Source: Medicago truncatula (taxonomy: Eukaryota; Streptophyta; Magnoliopsida; Fabales; Fabaceae). From it: a stretch of 64,000 nucleotides of DNA. How positions within the stretch are numbered: position 1 is the stretch's first letter; every line of letters begins with the position of its first letter. Below the pieces are notes generated by a model. It did not search any database. It saw nothing but the letters and a program-made list of their open reading frames with translations, and was not told where the DNA came from. Location: assembly GCF_003473485.1 (NCBI RefSeq), contig NC_053048.1, positions 28,020,755 to 28,084,754 of the forward strand, given 5' to 3'. The position numbers and the translations under genes were made by a program. This document shows positions 11,831 through 24,034 of the stretch, in pieces.

Positions 11831-12235
11831 TTAGGCCCAATACCATCCAAAGTCCAAACACCATGTTTGGCTAAATTACTCGCGACACACCCCTTCCACG
11901 CGAGGGGGGGGTGCACGGAACGAAAGAGACTGGTTCAAACGAACCCCAACGTCTCTTTCCACGTTCCCGTAATAAGCTAACAGACGGTTACACTTCCCAC
12001 GATTTTGTAACCGTCAGAGTAAGGTGTGCCATTACAACGGCTCAGCAGCCCTCCACCTCTATAAATAGGGGACTCAATGCAGTCCCCAAGGTAGAAGCTT
12101 TCTTCCTCTAAAACCCTCACTCTCTGATCTCTACTGACTTGAGCTTCGGAGTGCCTGCAAGTACACACCCCCCCATCCGCTCCAAGAAGTATTCTGACTT
12201 ATTCAACCACCACCGGTAGTCACCTTCTGATAAGG
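11830..12235 (+). mobile_element. LTR fragment with TATA region, probably Ty3/Gypsy (fossil)
   Basis: The stretch is GC-richer than its flanks. CTCTATAAATAGGGGACTC at about 12058 is a strong TATA region, and CTTGAGCTTCGGAGTGCCTG resembles the R/U5 part of plant Gypsy LTRs. No internal genes are seen, and only a piece is present. Confidence 0.45.
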
Positions 12236-12291
12236 TACAATCAGTTATTATTATTTTTTATTTTTTTTGGTAAAGTAATATAGTGACCAGA

Positions 12292-12392
12292 AGTTAACCT
12301 CTTAGAACAAATAAGTGAGACGTACGAGATTCAAACCCCGATCTCTGTATATTTTATAGTATCTCTACCAGCTGAGTTAAACTCACGTGTTT
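12292..12392 (-). mobile_element. SINE-like tRNA-derived fragment
   Basis: On the minus strand the sequence has a tRNA-like A box (AACTCAGCTGGTAGAGATAC) followed by a B-box-like GGGGTTTGAATCTCG. It resembles the Pol III heads at 16728 and 35433. Confidence 0.4.
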
Positions 12393-12943
12393 TTTCCTAA
12401 TAAAATGGGTAAAATATTTAATTTAAATTAAAAGGGATACATACATACGCATTATCATAACAAGAAATAAATAATTCAAAGACAACTATAGTAACATTAA
12501 TAGTAAGAGAATATAATTTGATTTATTTAATTAGATACAACTCTGTGAGGGGTACCCTCTCACCATTATTTAATTCAAAACAACTTTCACCCCAATTCTT
12601 GAATGCGTAATCCTATGCTACATTGAGCTTTTTTATTTCACATTGAGGATTTGTAGACATCTTGCTTTCTTTATTTCACATCGAGCTTGGCCCTTACTTT
12701 TCAAGTTCTCCACTTTTTCTCATGCTGACATCAGACATCATAATATCTTCAAACATGAAATTAAAACCTTTGAAGGAAGATGTTTCTTATTTAGTATAAT
12801 CGATCCCTTTTTTTTTTTGAGATTGTTTATTCTTTTTGCTGTGAACCAGTATTATTTTTATTTTTTTTATCTTTAGTAAAACATATATAAAAGTTTATAA
12901 TTAATAATGTAATTTTTTTAAATATATAATAATGTAACTTATT

Positions 12944-13385
12944 TCAATCGTAGTCACAGCAACATATACCAAAAAAACAATATCCTTGTTTATTTCCCTT
13001 ACCGATAGCAATGCAACTTTCGTTGCATGTGCTAGGATCTTTACAATCCGAAGGAAAGCACTTTTGTCCTGTTACAAATTCAAAATTCATTTTATAAGCT
13101 ATATACTTCTATAATGTTAACAACAACGGACAAGATTATATCAAACTATTTGTTTTTATCAAATATAACAAACTATTGATCTAAGAAAATATTATCGTAA
13201 GAAAAGTTTAAAAAACGGACATGCAAGCAAAAGAAATAAGAAAATACTATTATCATATTTTGTTAATTATATGTTAGAAGAAATAGAACGTAAGATTAAA
13301 ATTTTATACGTTTCTTACCCGAAGCTAGAACCAACGCAATGAACAAAAGTGCCAAGAAAAAATATTGGGCTATATGTTTTGCCAT
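12944..13385 (-). CDS. Secreted defensin-like cysteine-rich peptide C
   Basis: Minus-strand gene of two exons, 13385-13319 (67 nt) and 13068-12944 (125 nt), phase-1 intron of 250 nt, 63 residues. The signal peptide begins MAKHIAQYFFLALL. The mature peptide begins GQKCFPSDCKDPSTC and has eight cysteines spaced C-x4-C-x5-C-x3-C-x11-C-x4-CCC before DYD and stop. It is the duplicate partner of gene B, yet the mature peptides differ far more than the signal peptides. The FPSDC string is shared with gene A. Splice sites and cysteines are intact. Likely a secreted defensin-like peptide; target unknown. Confidence 0.8.
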
Positions 13386-13458
13386 TTTTCTTGTAGATTT
13401 TATCTTAGAACTCTATTATATTTTGTTCTCGTATTATGCAATGCAAACTTCAAGCTCA

Positions 13459-13465
13459 TTATATA
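13459..13465 (-). promoter_or_regulatory. TATA box of peptide gene C
   Basis: TATATAA on the minus strand, about 75-80 nt before the ATG at 13385, in the leader shared by the family. Confidence 0.55.
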
Positions 13466-13528
13466 GTACGCATATGATGGTGTCTCCGTTACTTTTGAAT
13501 TAGGATAAAACTTAGATGCATTTTTTAT

Positions 13529-13785
13529 AGGTTAAATATATTTTTTGATCCTTTAAGTTTGACAAAAATATTGTATTAGTCCTTTAAGTTTTTTAAATTT
13601 TAAATATGTCATTTAAGTTGTTAATTTGATGCACTCTTACCATTTTAAGGACCTATTTGATACATAAAAACTTCAAAAAGGTGCATTAAATTAGCAACTT
13701 AAAATAATTATTTAAAATTTAAAAACTTAAAGGACTAACCCGGTTTTTTGTCAAACTTAAAGGATCAAAAAGAAGTATTTAACCT
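13529..13785. mobile_element. Foldback MITE private to copy 2
   Basis: Inverted ends carry AGGTTAAATATATTTTTTGA with CCTTTAAGTTTGACAAAA on the left, and TTTTGTCAAACTTAAAGGAT with AAGTATTTAACCT on the right. Copy 1 (about 6790) lacks it. It has no ORF. Confidence 0.65.
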
Positions 13786-16063
13786 TTTTTTTCTTCTTCA
13801 TGTTTTTGTGTGGTTCTTCACATATAATTCATCTTCTGTACATATAACAAACTTTGATAAATATGTTATTATTTGTAAAATCATCGACAATTATGAGTAT
13901 TTTATGTAAAAAAACCACACAAAAAGCATATAAGAAAATATAACTAAAGTTTTCCCTTCTAACTATCACATTTTAAAATAAATTGTTTCGATTTTTTGTC
14001 ATTCAAATTTTAATATACAATTTTTTTATTGTTTTGCCCAATAATATTGTTTGTTATTATTGCATAGAGTGAAATAATTGAATTGGGGTAATAAATGATT
14101 TTTTAAGGGTAAAATTTAGATGTATTTCTTTATATCTCTATCGTATGGTTTTTAACCAAAAACACATTTTTTTTATAACAAACTTTGAAAAAATTATGAA
14201 TTTAAAGAAATCATGGTAAACTTAGCTATGCATCATATAAAAAGTAGCGAAAAAAATGAACCTAAGTTTATTCTTTTTTTAATATGTAAATTGTAATTAA
14301 CGAAAGGAATACAAGGAATACTCGAACCCAATACAGTCAAATTGATTAGGAGTATCTTAGAAAAAAACTTAAATAGTTCTATCAAAATTAATAAAATTTT
14401 AAATTTGTCTAGGTATGTGTAAAATTTCAGAAAATAATAACTTAAAGTGAAAGGAGTGATTAAGAATCTTGAGAAATCGTTAAAAAAAAAAATTGAGAAA
14501 TAAAGCCAGGAAACATCTTTAAAAAAATCCTGGGAAACATAGATAGAAAATTACAATAAATAGAATGTTTTTATATGAGATGGAAATATTCAAGATTAAT
14601 TTTTTTTTCTTTAAAAAGGTAGTTGGATTTTTTGAAGGAAAAAAGGTAGTTGGATTAACCGTTAAAAAAATTGAGAAATAAAACCAGGAAACATCTTTCA
14701 AAAAAACCTGGGAAACATAGACAAGAAAATTACAATAAATAGAATGTTTTGATATGAGATGGAAATATTCAAAATTAATTTTTTCTTTCTTTAAAAAGGT
14801 TGTTGGATTAACTATCAATAGAAGAATAATTTGTTTTGATGAAAATATGTTTGAAGATTAATTTTTGGACACGTGTTACACCGTCACCTATTTAGATTAG
14901 ATCAATAAATATGACATATTTTTTATATTTCAGTTTCAATTAATTTAGGATGGTGAATGAAACACTAATATACAGTGAATAATGCTAGTTTTCTTAAATG
15001 TCATATTTTTTTTTTATAATTTTGTTTGTTTTCTTAATTAATGGGTAAAAATTTTCACGACAGTCTTAATAAGCATAACTCAATTGTTAAGGACAATGCA
15101 TTGTCACGCTCATTCATTAGGTGATTTGATAAAAGAAATTTCTTGGAAGGAAATCATTTTAAAACATGTAAGGTGTATTATTTATTACGTAATTTATCAT
15201 TCATGTGTGGAAAAAGTTATAGTATCATTTATTTCAATCAAAATTTAAGTAGAAAAACTCACTCTTACCCACGTAAAAACAAAAGTTAGAGAAAGATTAT
15301 GGAGAAAGGAATAGGCTGATTTTAGACTTACATGTAGAAGAGGAATCATCTATCAATGCACGATACTATTACTCATGCAATTTATTTTATGATGGAAAAG
15401 TCAGTAACATTACTACAAATGCATATTTTTCCCGTTTTTTGTTAAACGTTTCAACTATCATTACCAAAAAAATTAAATAGAAACAAGTGAGATATATTTA
15501 TTTCTTTTGGTTAAATGGAAAAGAAAAGTGACACATGAGATCTATTTATTAATTTTATTTAAAAGTAGGAATTAATTAATTAATTACTATATATGTTTCT
15601 TTTGTTACATTATGGATTTAGGAAGTTTAGATGTGTGTGGTTGGAATTAATCCATTTTCCGAGTCATTCTTTTTTAAAGAAATTTTATTAAAAGCATATT
15701 AGCATAAGATCTATATAGTTACCAAAATAGCAATTGTTCACAATTCTAATAGGAAGGGTAATACAGATTCAAAACACCAACAATTGAGTCATACTAGTTG
15801 GATCCAAACTGCGAGAACTAATGAGTGATAGATAGCTCTCATATAACTATAGATTGATGCTCTTACCAACAAGGTTGGACTATTAAAAATGCATTAGGTT
15901 CCGAAATATTAGTCGAGATCATAAGCAAAATCTGACAAATAATTATTTCAGTTAGCACTAAACTCAGATTCTACCGACTCGTTGATCTTTAACTAGAGCA
16001 CATTAAACACTTGATATGATCACTTCAAATCAAGTGTGTGTTGGAGGTTTTATGAGTGGTTTT

Positions 16064-16727
16064 CAAATCCTTTTCTTTGTCTAGACCGGATTTTTCGGTT
16101 TTTTCTTTTGTTTTTGTTTCTTTAGGTGATTCGAACACTCCTTTTACTTTTTTCTTATTGATGGATCAAGTATTAATTGTACTTCTCTCATTATTCTCTA
16201 ATAAAATTCATTTTTTGCTGTAAAAAATACATTGAACACTTGAACTTAATCATAATGTTAAGTTTTAATGGCTTTATAACACATAGCAATAAACTTAGAC
16301 ACATCCTAAGTTTATTTCAGCGAACACACTCACATTAGCATAAACTGAGATACAAATGAAGTTTGAGATTTATGGTTCACTGTATATGATTGGGTGATGC
16401 TATATATCACGACAAAATTATCCCGAATTTATCACGAGCGGTCATTTTTATGGTACTAAAAAAAAAAAAAACCTCCACAAGCATATGGCGGTTGCCAACA
16501 ATACAGGAATTGGTGTTTTACATGTATCAGGAAGCTTTCAGGAAATTATTATTCGTTGTATAAAGCATTTCCCTATATGATTTTAGAAGGGGGGAGAGAA
16601 CTCACTTAAATTAAATCTATTAAAGTGGATTTTGGAGACAATAAATTTAATAGGTGTTATGCATCGCATAACACACCTATTAAATTTGAGCATTTAAACT
16701 AATCCTATATGTGTGCAAAGTTGTCAT
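16064..16727. other. Spacer, no gene seen
   Basis: AT-rich sequence between the duplication edge and a SINE-like fragment. A short inverted pair, AATTTAATAGGTGTTATGC and GCATAACACACCTATTAAAT, lies at about 16645-16685. Nothing else is recognised. Confidence 0.4.
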
Positions 16728-16810
16728 CGTGAGCTTATCTCAGTTGATATGGACAATGCATAATATATGTAAGTTTCAGAGTTTAAACCCTGACCACAAA
16801 AAAAAAAATG
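16728..16810 (+). mobile_element. tRNA-derived SINE fragment
   Basis: GAGCTTATCTCAGTTGATAT (A-box-like) and AGAGTTTAAACCCTGACC (B-box-like), followed by an A-run, form a Pol III head plus tail. A similar unit is at 35433-35515. Confidence 0.5.
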
Positions 16811-17339
16811 TGTGCCAAGTTAAATATTGAAATATATCGACACATTAACCCAACTTGCTTTTAAGGTAGAAATTTTGATTTTGAAATAAAAAGTGATGGA
16901 AAGTCTAATTTTGAATATTTCCAAACACATATCCAAACATGTCATACATTATCATTTTGTTTATCTAATTCTCTTTTGTTTTATTTCTCGAAACTAGTTC
17001 CAAACCCGTGCTTCGCACGGGTTGAATAACATATATATATATATTTTTTTTAATTTAATTTCGAAGGAGAAATCTTATAAATTACAGAAAATTGTTGTCC
17101 TTTATAAATGTGAAAATCAATGTTGCTTAAACCAAAATTTTGCAACACAGAGTCTAAAACACTACATAAAAAATAACATAACAACTATTATATATCTTAT
17201 CTTATTATTCCTTAACGATAACCCGAACGCAAAATTTTGTCCTAACCTAACTTCTTTGCTTAATTTTACTGTATTAACCCTATTAAATCATCCATATTTA
17301 ATTTAATCAAAATGTCAACGTTAATTGTTAGGGAAATCA

Positions 17340-18345
17340 AAATAAACAAATCGCTTCTAATTTTTCTCCATAATTTTACTAAACAAATTATATTAACCCT
17401 AGATTTAATTTATGCAAAATGTCATCTCTTATCTCTTATTTATAAACATTAACCCGTGACGCAATATTAACCCTAAATTTAACCTAATTTTTTCGTGTGA
17501 CTTTACTATATTAACCCTAGATTTAATTTATGCAAAATGTCATATCTTATTTTTAAATGTTAACCCGTGACGCAATATTAACCCTAGATTTAACCTAACT
17601 TTTGCGTGTGACTTTACTATATTAACCCTAGATTTAATTTATGCAAAATATCATCTTTTATTTCTAAATGTTAACCCGTGATGCAATATTAACCCTAGAT
17701 TTAACTTATTTTTTCGCGTGACTTTACTATATTAACCCTAAATTTAATTTATGCAAAATGTCATCTCTAATTTTAACCTAATTTTTCCCTCCACACTTTT
17801 GCATTTAATGTTTATCTAAAGTAAAATAAAAGTATGTTCCCAATTATATGTTGTTTTTTTGGAAAGAAATAACCGTTAACCCGTGTCGCTATACTTAACA
17901 TAATCTGTTACTTATAAATGTTAACCCGTCTTGCTATACTTAACCTATTTTATTTCTTAAAGTAAACCCGAATGCAAAATTTTGCCCTAGATTTAACCTA
18001 ACTCCTTTGCTTAATTTTACTGTATTAACCCTATTTAATTAACCCTGTTTAATTTAATCAAAATGTTAACGTTAATTGTTAGGGAAATCAAAATAAACAA
18101 ATCGCTCCTAATTTTTCTCTTTAAATTTACTAAACAAATTATATTAACCCTAGATTTAATTTATGCAAAATATCATCTCTTATTTCTAAATGTTAACCTG
18201 TGACGCAATATTAACCCTATATTTAATGTATTTTTTCGCGTGACTTTACTATATTAACCTTAGATTTAATTTATGCAAAATGTCAGCTCTAATTTTAACC
18301 TAATTTTTCCCTCCAGACTTTTACATTTAATGTTTTTCTAAGGTA
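17340..18345. repeat. Tandem repeats inside the Helitron
   Basis: Units of roughly 115-120 bp repeat TTAACCCTAGATTTAATTTA, GCAAAATGTCATCTCTTATT, GTTAACCCGTGACGCAATAT and GTGACTTTACTATATTAACC. They also recur in degraded form upstream from 17215. They are AT-rich and non-coding. Confidence 0.7.
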
Positions 18346-19032
18346 AAATAATAACCTTAGATAATCACGGCATAAAATAAATTCTTCGAAAGAAAAGATG
18401 TTAAAACAACGGAACATTGTGATTCATCATAAAATATGTATGGGCTACTAAGTTTATAAATTCAACAATTGGCCTAACTTGAGACAGATTGGAAAAATCG
18501 TTGTACGAAGTACATTGAGAAGATGCCGAACTCTGACTTAAGTTATGACTGATGCTTTGCTTACTAAGTCTTAAACTTCTCAACAACCGGATAATGTAGG
18601 TTGATGAGCAGCCTCGAACCTGACCAATTGTTACATATATTTGGGTTGTCATTGACTACAAAATGGAAGCAAAGAACTCAAGGTAATTATAGATGGTAAA
18701 TGATAAAGCTACGAAATATTTTTCCCATAGTGTTACATAAACTATATTCTCACTGCATAAGACATCTTTCAGGTCATTATCAAACTTATACAAAATTTAT
18801 CATCTTATGCTGACAAATAAGAAAATATTACATTTTATCTTTCAACACAATGTTCGTACACAGTTTCTTTCTAGTCCCAATTGGAATTGTCTTGACAATC
18901 TCATGAAGAAGCCCGATGATTTCTCAAAAAAATTACTATTATAAATGTTGGAATTTATACTATATGATATTATATTTGTTGGTGTCATAGAAACATATAT
19001 GTTTAGTTTTTTTGAATAAGAAAAAGATATTG

Positions 19033-19965
19033 AAATATAATATTAAAAAATAAAGAAAAGGTTCCCAGCGTGAGTTGAAAAGAGGTGTTTGTGAAATAAA
19101 TTGTGGAGAAGTAGTTTTTTAAAGTAATATTCAACAACTTCTGGTCAAATCTCATTCCATTCAATTTTATGCGTTCAAAAAATATTCTTTTTTTAGTAAG
19201 TACCTAATTGATATTGTGTTTGGCCTAACTTCTCCTTAAAAATGTAGAGAAATTTGAAAAAAGTCGGGTCAAACGATACCTTAATCTCCCACAACGGCAA
19301 TGTAGAAACAACTGAATTTGAGAGAAAAAATTGAAAAATAGTTAAAAATATAAAAATTGGAAAATAATTAAAAATATAAAAATTAGAAAATAATTAAAAA
19401 AATTGGTTAGGATATTTGTGAGGTTGTGATGACTAAACGATATTGAAATTAAATATATAAGTGATAAAAAGATAATAAAATTTCTTTGAAAAAAAGATAA
19501 AATTAAATGGAACCTCCTTAAAAAATAAAATGGAACTATTGAAAAAATAAAGTTAAATGGCAGAAAAAAACATATTGAAATATAATATTAAAAAATAAAG
19601 AAAAGGTTATCAGCGTGAGTTGAAAAGAGGTGTTTGTGAAATAAGTTGTCGAGAAGTAGTTTTTTAAAGTAACATTCAACAGCTTCTGGTCAAAGCTCAT
19701 TTCATTCAATTTTATGCGTTCAAAAAATGTTCTTTTTTTAGTAAGTACTTAATTGATATTGTGTTTGACATAACTTCTCCTTAAAAATGTAGAGAAGTTT
19801 GAAAAAAGTCGGGTCAAACCATACCTTAATCTCCCACAACGGCAATGTAGAAGCAATTGAGTTTGGGAGAAAAAAAAATTGAAAAATAGTTAAAAATATA
19901 AAAATTGGAAAATAATTAAAAATATAAAAATTAGAAAATAATTAAAAAAATTGGTTAGGGGCAAA
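19033..19965. repeat. 390-bp direct duplication inside the Helitron
   Basis: The stretch from 19033 (GAAATATAATATTAAAAAAT, then AGCGTGAGTTGAAAAGAGGT) to about 19420 repeats from 19575 to about 19960 with few differences. No coding content. Confidence 0.75.
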
Positions 19966-20415
19966 AATGGAAATTCATAGGCAACCTTCAAAAAAAAAAC
20001 TCAACCAATTAATAATTTACCAAATTGCCCCTTATAGGGGCAAAATGGTAAATTCAATGGACATTTCTTTTAATAGAAGTATATAGATTCTTAATACATC
20101 TTGTTTTTAGTAGTTGTTGTTTTATGATTCATTTTAATTATTTATTATTTCATTTCAACTAGTTACTCTTGGTCGTATATAGTTTATTGACAAAGCAAAC
20201 ATTAAAATTACATTAAACTTTAAAAACGGCAAATAAATAAAAATAATTATAATTTAGTGTATGGATGACATCACATACTCACAATGAATATGTCAAAATC
20301 ACGATGACCAACCGTGATTTTTTGAAAGATACACTTTGTTGCTTCTGTAAATTAAATCACGGTGGACCACCACCATGATACCAAATATGGGCATAATCAT
20401 ATATCATGATTACTA

Positions 20416-20422
20416 TATATAA
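20416..20422 (+). promoter_or_regulatory. TATA box of peptide gene D
   Basis: TATATAA about 80 nt before the ATG at 20499, followed by the shared leader (GAAGTTTGCTATGCATAT). Confidence 0.55.
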
Positions 20423-20498
20423 TGGACTTTGAAGTTTGCTATGCATATATTGCAAAAACAAAAGATAATAGAGCTTTAAGATACAATCTTCACAAGAA

Positions 20499-20824
20499 AT
20501 GGCAAAATATATTTCTCAATATTTTCTCTTGGGACTTTTATGCATTGCGTTGGTTCTGGCTTCGGGTAAGCATCTGAACTTTGAACCTTAAGTTCTATTA
20601 TATATATATATATAGCTTAAAAAATGAGTTTTAAAGTTGTGAATTATTTTTTTGTAGCAGGTCCAACACCCAGTTTGAGCAATGATCCACATATTGATCA
20701 AACTGACAGACCATGCATTGCTGCTTATCATTGTTCTGAGAATGGAAATTGCGACAAGTTGTGCCGTGAGATCGGATATAAAGGAGGAGACTGTAATCCA
20801 GGGTATTGTTGCTGTGATGTATAA
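20499..20824 (+). CDS. Secreted defensin-like cysteine-rich peptide D
   Basis: Two exons, 20499-20565 and 20661-20824, with a short 95-nt phase-1 intron, 76 residues, the longest of the six. The signal peptide begins MAKYISQYFLLGLLCIAL. The mature part begins GPTPSLSNDPHIDQTD, an acidic N-terminal stretch, then eight cysteines spaced C-x5-C-x5-C-x3-C-x9-C-x4-CCC, ending DV. A GGDC motif before the last cysteine group resembles the gamma-core GXC of defensins. Its promoter starts about 330 bp from the Helitron edge. The lone exon-2 frame starting at 20624 runs through the intron end and is not a separate gene. Confidence 0.82.
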
Positions 20825-21089
20825 TCAGAATTGAATTACATGATTATAAATATTTATGTGTTTTACTAATTATCGAATAAACAATCATATCAAGAAGATG
20901 ATTGAATAAACTAAATAAGAAACATCATCCTCAAAACTTTTATTTTCACGTTGAAGAAGGTTATATATATCAAGTATACATGTTCATCTCAACAAAAGCA
21001 AAAAGTGGACTACATGAAAGCAGTGACCAAACCCAATGTGAAATAAAGAAAGCAAGAGGTATAGACAAGTTACTGTTTTGATGTTGCAA

Positions 21090-22150
21090 ATGTACACTTT
21101 TTTAAATAAATAATCCCCAATATTGCTTTTAGCGGCATCAAAATTTAGTATTCCAAGTTATCGTATCCACAAGGACTCGTGCGAAACTAGAACCGTTTAA
21201 TAAATATTATTGTTTTAAGTAAAAAAAAATGGTTGTTTAAACATGTGGTATGTGCAGTGTAAGAGATGAAACAAAAATAGAGATTGTATTGTCGTGATTA
21301 AGCTTCATTAACTGAGCTTCTAATGCCCTTCGATTATATACTCCTTATGTTTAAATTATACCTCCATCTATCCCTATTCATATGTTGACATGTATGCATA
21401 ATGAAGCGAAATCCATTGTATCAATCAACTTCCGTTGCTGAGCAAAATAGATTATTGATTCCATGGCATATGACCGGATAATTAATATGATTGCAAACCT
21501 AACCCTATGTTTAGGCAGTATCTAGACATGATTTAAAATAGATCATTTAGATAAAAATCTTATATCTCTCACTTTCTAAATCAAATAATTATTTTCGAAG
21601 TGCACGTCGAAAAAAATATTAAGTAAAAAGTAAACCAAATATATAACGAAATAGAATTCATATATAAAAATGCAGATTAAATATCTAGATCAGATTCCTA
21701 GCAGGTTTACCTAATCCTAACAATAGAAAGGATTAGTTTACATAACAATAACCTTACAATGATAAAGTGGTGACCTCTATTTATGGTAAGTGTAATTTCT
21801 CTAGGCGAAATGTGTCTCACCTAGCGAATCTGATATTTCTTCATATGGAGGACAACGACCGCTCAACCTCGAAGGTCACTAGTCCGCCTTACTTCGTTGG
21901 GCAGATTGATGTTTGCCCAACGAATTTGCTCTTGAATCTCCTTGAAAACCTATCCGCAACTCCTTACTACTAGCTCATCTTGGCTCGCTCACTAAAGGTA
22001 CTCCGCCTCATATCCTTGTGAGGAACCTCACGACCAAGTTACATTCTTAGCTAACTTTCCTACATGTTAAGTTGCTTCATGGTTAATCTTCCTTGACTAA
22101 ATTTTCTTGGTGGCTAAGTTTACTTTCTTTGATTTCTTCATAATTATGTA
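21090..22150. mobile_element. Degraded LTR fragment (fossil)
   Basis: ATCGTATCCACAAGGACT near 21163 and the following AT-rich stretch match in layout the LTR-like insertion at 62234 (ATCGTCTCCTCAGGGACAAG). The interior is GC-richer at about 21770-22000. Ends are not resolved, no coding part is present, and it is broken. The frame 21767-21973 lies inside and is not a gene. Confidence 0.4.
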
Positions 22151-22384
22151 AATTTACTAGCTTTTTCAAAAAAAAAAAAAAAAAAAGTAAATTTACTAGC
22201 TTAGTTTCATCATTGCATTCTTTACTTTTTCATTTAGATAAAAAAAAACCTAAAAAATCAAATGGAATTGGGTGAAAGTAGCTTAACAAGTATTAAAACA
22301 ATAAATTCTTTTAAAATAAAAATATTAAAACAATAAATATTACTCTCTTCGGTCTCACTTTTTATTAATAAGTATTAAAACAAT

Positions 22385-22975
22385 AAATTCTTTAAAAAAA
22401 AAGTCTTCTTCTCTCCTTCTCAAACCCTAGCCGTCACCCCTTTCTTCTTCTTCTTCTTCTTCTTTGTTTTAGAGGGGTGATTTAGGGTCAATTTTGACCA
22501 AAAAGCACCCCTCTGAATTGTTTTTCCTTCTATCCTAATTGAATAAGTGATTTCACATATTCTCTGTTTTCTTTCCTTTGTTTTTGTGATTTTGTCGTCT
22601 CTGAACATCTATTTGTTTTGATTTCCCGTCATTGTGCGGTGTGTTTTTGATTTCCCGTCTTAGTGCGGTGTTTATTTGATTCAGGTTGAAAGATTAACTT
22701 TGAGAAAGTGCAGATCCGATCAATGACAATGACTTTAACGTCGTCAACGTTGCAGATCCGGAAACAAATATTCCGGAGACATAAATGTAGTCATATTAGT
22801 CATATTTGTAGGCATAGGTATTTTGCCGTTTTACGCTATTAACATGGATGTTGTGAGTTTGTTCACAGATTCACCCTTTTTCTTTTTAATGAATTTGAAT
22901 TTGTATTGTATTGATGTACTCTATCAATTTGAATGAATGAATATCGTTAATTTTTGTAAAGAAAAAAAAAACAAA
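22385..22975 (+). repeat. Retroposed-looking repeat with A-tail
   Basis: It starts in a pyrimidine-rich stretch with TTC repeats, includes GTGCAGATCCGATCAATGAC and TCATATTTGTAGGCATAGGT, and ends near an A-run at about 22962. Related copies are at about 27640-27890 (+) and 28490-28630 (inverted). Short frames on the minus strand are by-products of the TTC repeat. Confidence 0.4.
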
Positions 22976-23340
22976 GGGGAAAACTATGCACTTGTAGTAA
23001 TGTTATTGTCACTTTTTCATGCATATAATAAATTGTATGGGTATCGTATCACACATTCATACATGATACTTCTTCTACATGTAACTCAACCAATCTGATA
23101 AAAGCAAATTTTTTATTTCTACCTTTCATATTAATGAACCATAACCAAGATATTTTTTTGATTGTCAATCACCTCCTTCAAGTTTGTCATCTTCCCATTA
23201 AATAGGACATTGTGTCTCTCCAATTTAATGCTCCACGACTTTGCTAATTGTTGGGTTTTAAGTGTGAGTGGTTAAGTTCAACATCGTCTATGAATAAATA
23301 AATTCTTATATAGATATATAAAAGAGATAATTCATACCTA
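22976..23340. other. Spacer, no gene seen
   Basis: AT-rich, with no frame, repeat or signal I can name. Confidence 0.4.
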
Positions 23341-23610
23341 ACGTCTTAAGGTTTTGAGTGAAAATATAACATCCCGAACTTTTCGATGTTAGCCAAATTA
23401 AATAAGACAATTTCTTAACATTTTTACTTCTAAATGGAAAACAAAGCTTAAAATTTCCCCACTATCGATCAATCCCCCAACATCATGGGTAACTTCTGAG
23501 CCATGAAAAAATAGCCTTCGAAATTTCTTTAACCTTGGCGCATGTGAAAAACAAATGGCTTGTGACATGTGTTTATATTTCCGCAAAGCATACCACACAA
23601 CATTGTTGGT
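23341..23610 (-). pseudogene. Possible LINE ORF2 tail remnant
   Basis: Minus-strand translation gives fragments such as CGNINTCHKPF and THDVGGLIDSGE in different frames. They faintly resemble the zinc-binding C-terminal region of plant LINE ORF2 (C-x2-C plus H/C spacing). No long frame is present. A host gene fragment cannot be excluded. Confidence 0.25.
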
Positions 23611-23943
23611 ATTTTTATTTTATTTTTTGACAAATTGTTGGTATTTTTATTTAAATTTTGATATAAATAAATGGTTACTTTTTTCTATGCATGAATAATA
23701 AATTACCAAAATAATAAATACCACTCCTTCAATTTTAAAATGTTTGCCGTGTAAGATTATTACAAACATATTAATAAAAGAAATATATTATCAAGCTAAA
23801 CTAGTCCACCAAAACTGATATCAAAGAGAATTGAATTTTTTATCTTAAGATAAACACGTTCCAAAGTCTCAAGTCAACATCACTAGAAAACCCAAGTGGA
23901 TTAGTTCCATACTTTTTTTTTTAGGGATGGATTAGTTCCATAC

Positions 23944-23950
23944 TATATAA
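23944..23950 (+). promoter_or_regulatory. TATA box of peptide gene E
   Basis: TATATAA about 85 nt before the ATG at 24035, followed by the shared leader (ACAAAAGATAGTAGCAAGAG). Confidence 0.55.
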
Positions 23951-24034
23951 TGATCTTGAAGGTTACTACTATGTATGCATATTTCGAAAACAAAAGATAG
24001 TAGCAAGAGTTCAAAGATAAAATCTTCACAAAAA

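Larger units (their letters stand above)
12476..16063. repeat. Segmental duplication, copy 2
   Basis: This is the partner of 5255-11037 and carries peptide gene C. Private changes are a 257-bp MITE at 13529-13785 and a local tandem duplication at about 14463-14800. The latter makes the 99-residue frame 14519-14818, which is not a gene. Confidence 0.8.
16994..20087 (-). mobile_element. Non-autonomous Helitron
   Basis: Read on the minus strand the element starts A|TCTATATACTTC at 20087 and ends CTAG|T at 16994. This fits the Helitron rule of insertion between A and T, 5' TC and 3' CTRR. A 9-bp stem with a 3-nt loop (17003-17023, AACCCGTGC and its complement) lies five bases before the terminal CTAG, as Helitron 3' hairpins do. 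There is no Rep/helicase ORF in the 3.1 kb, so it is non-autonomous. The interior holds repeats at 17340-18340 and a 390-bp direct duplication. The frame 18401-18652 (-) might be captured sequence, but I cannot identify it. Confidence 0.75.

Noticed and set aside
14519-14818. 99-residue minus-strand frame
   Set aside because: Produced by a local tandem duplication; the single-copy equivalent near 7640-7790 has no frame.
17215-18340. Interstitial telomere repeat (AACCCTA-like words)
   Set aside because: The words occur once per unit of about 118 bp inside the Helitron and are not contiguous 7-bp telomere repeats.
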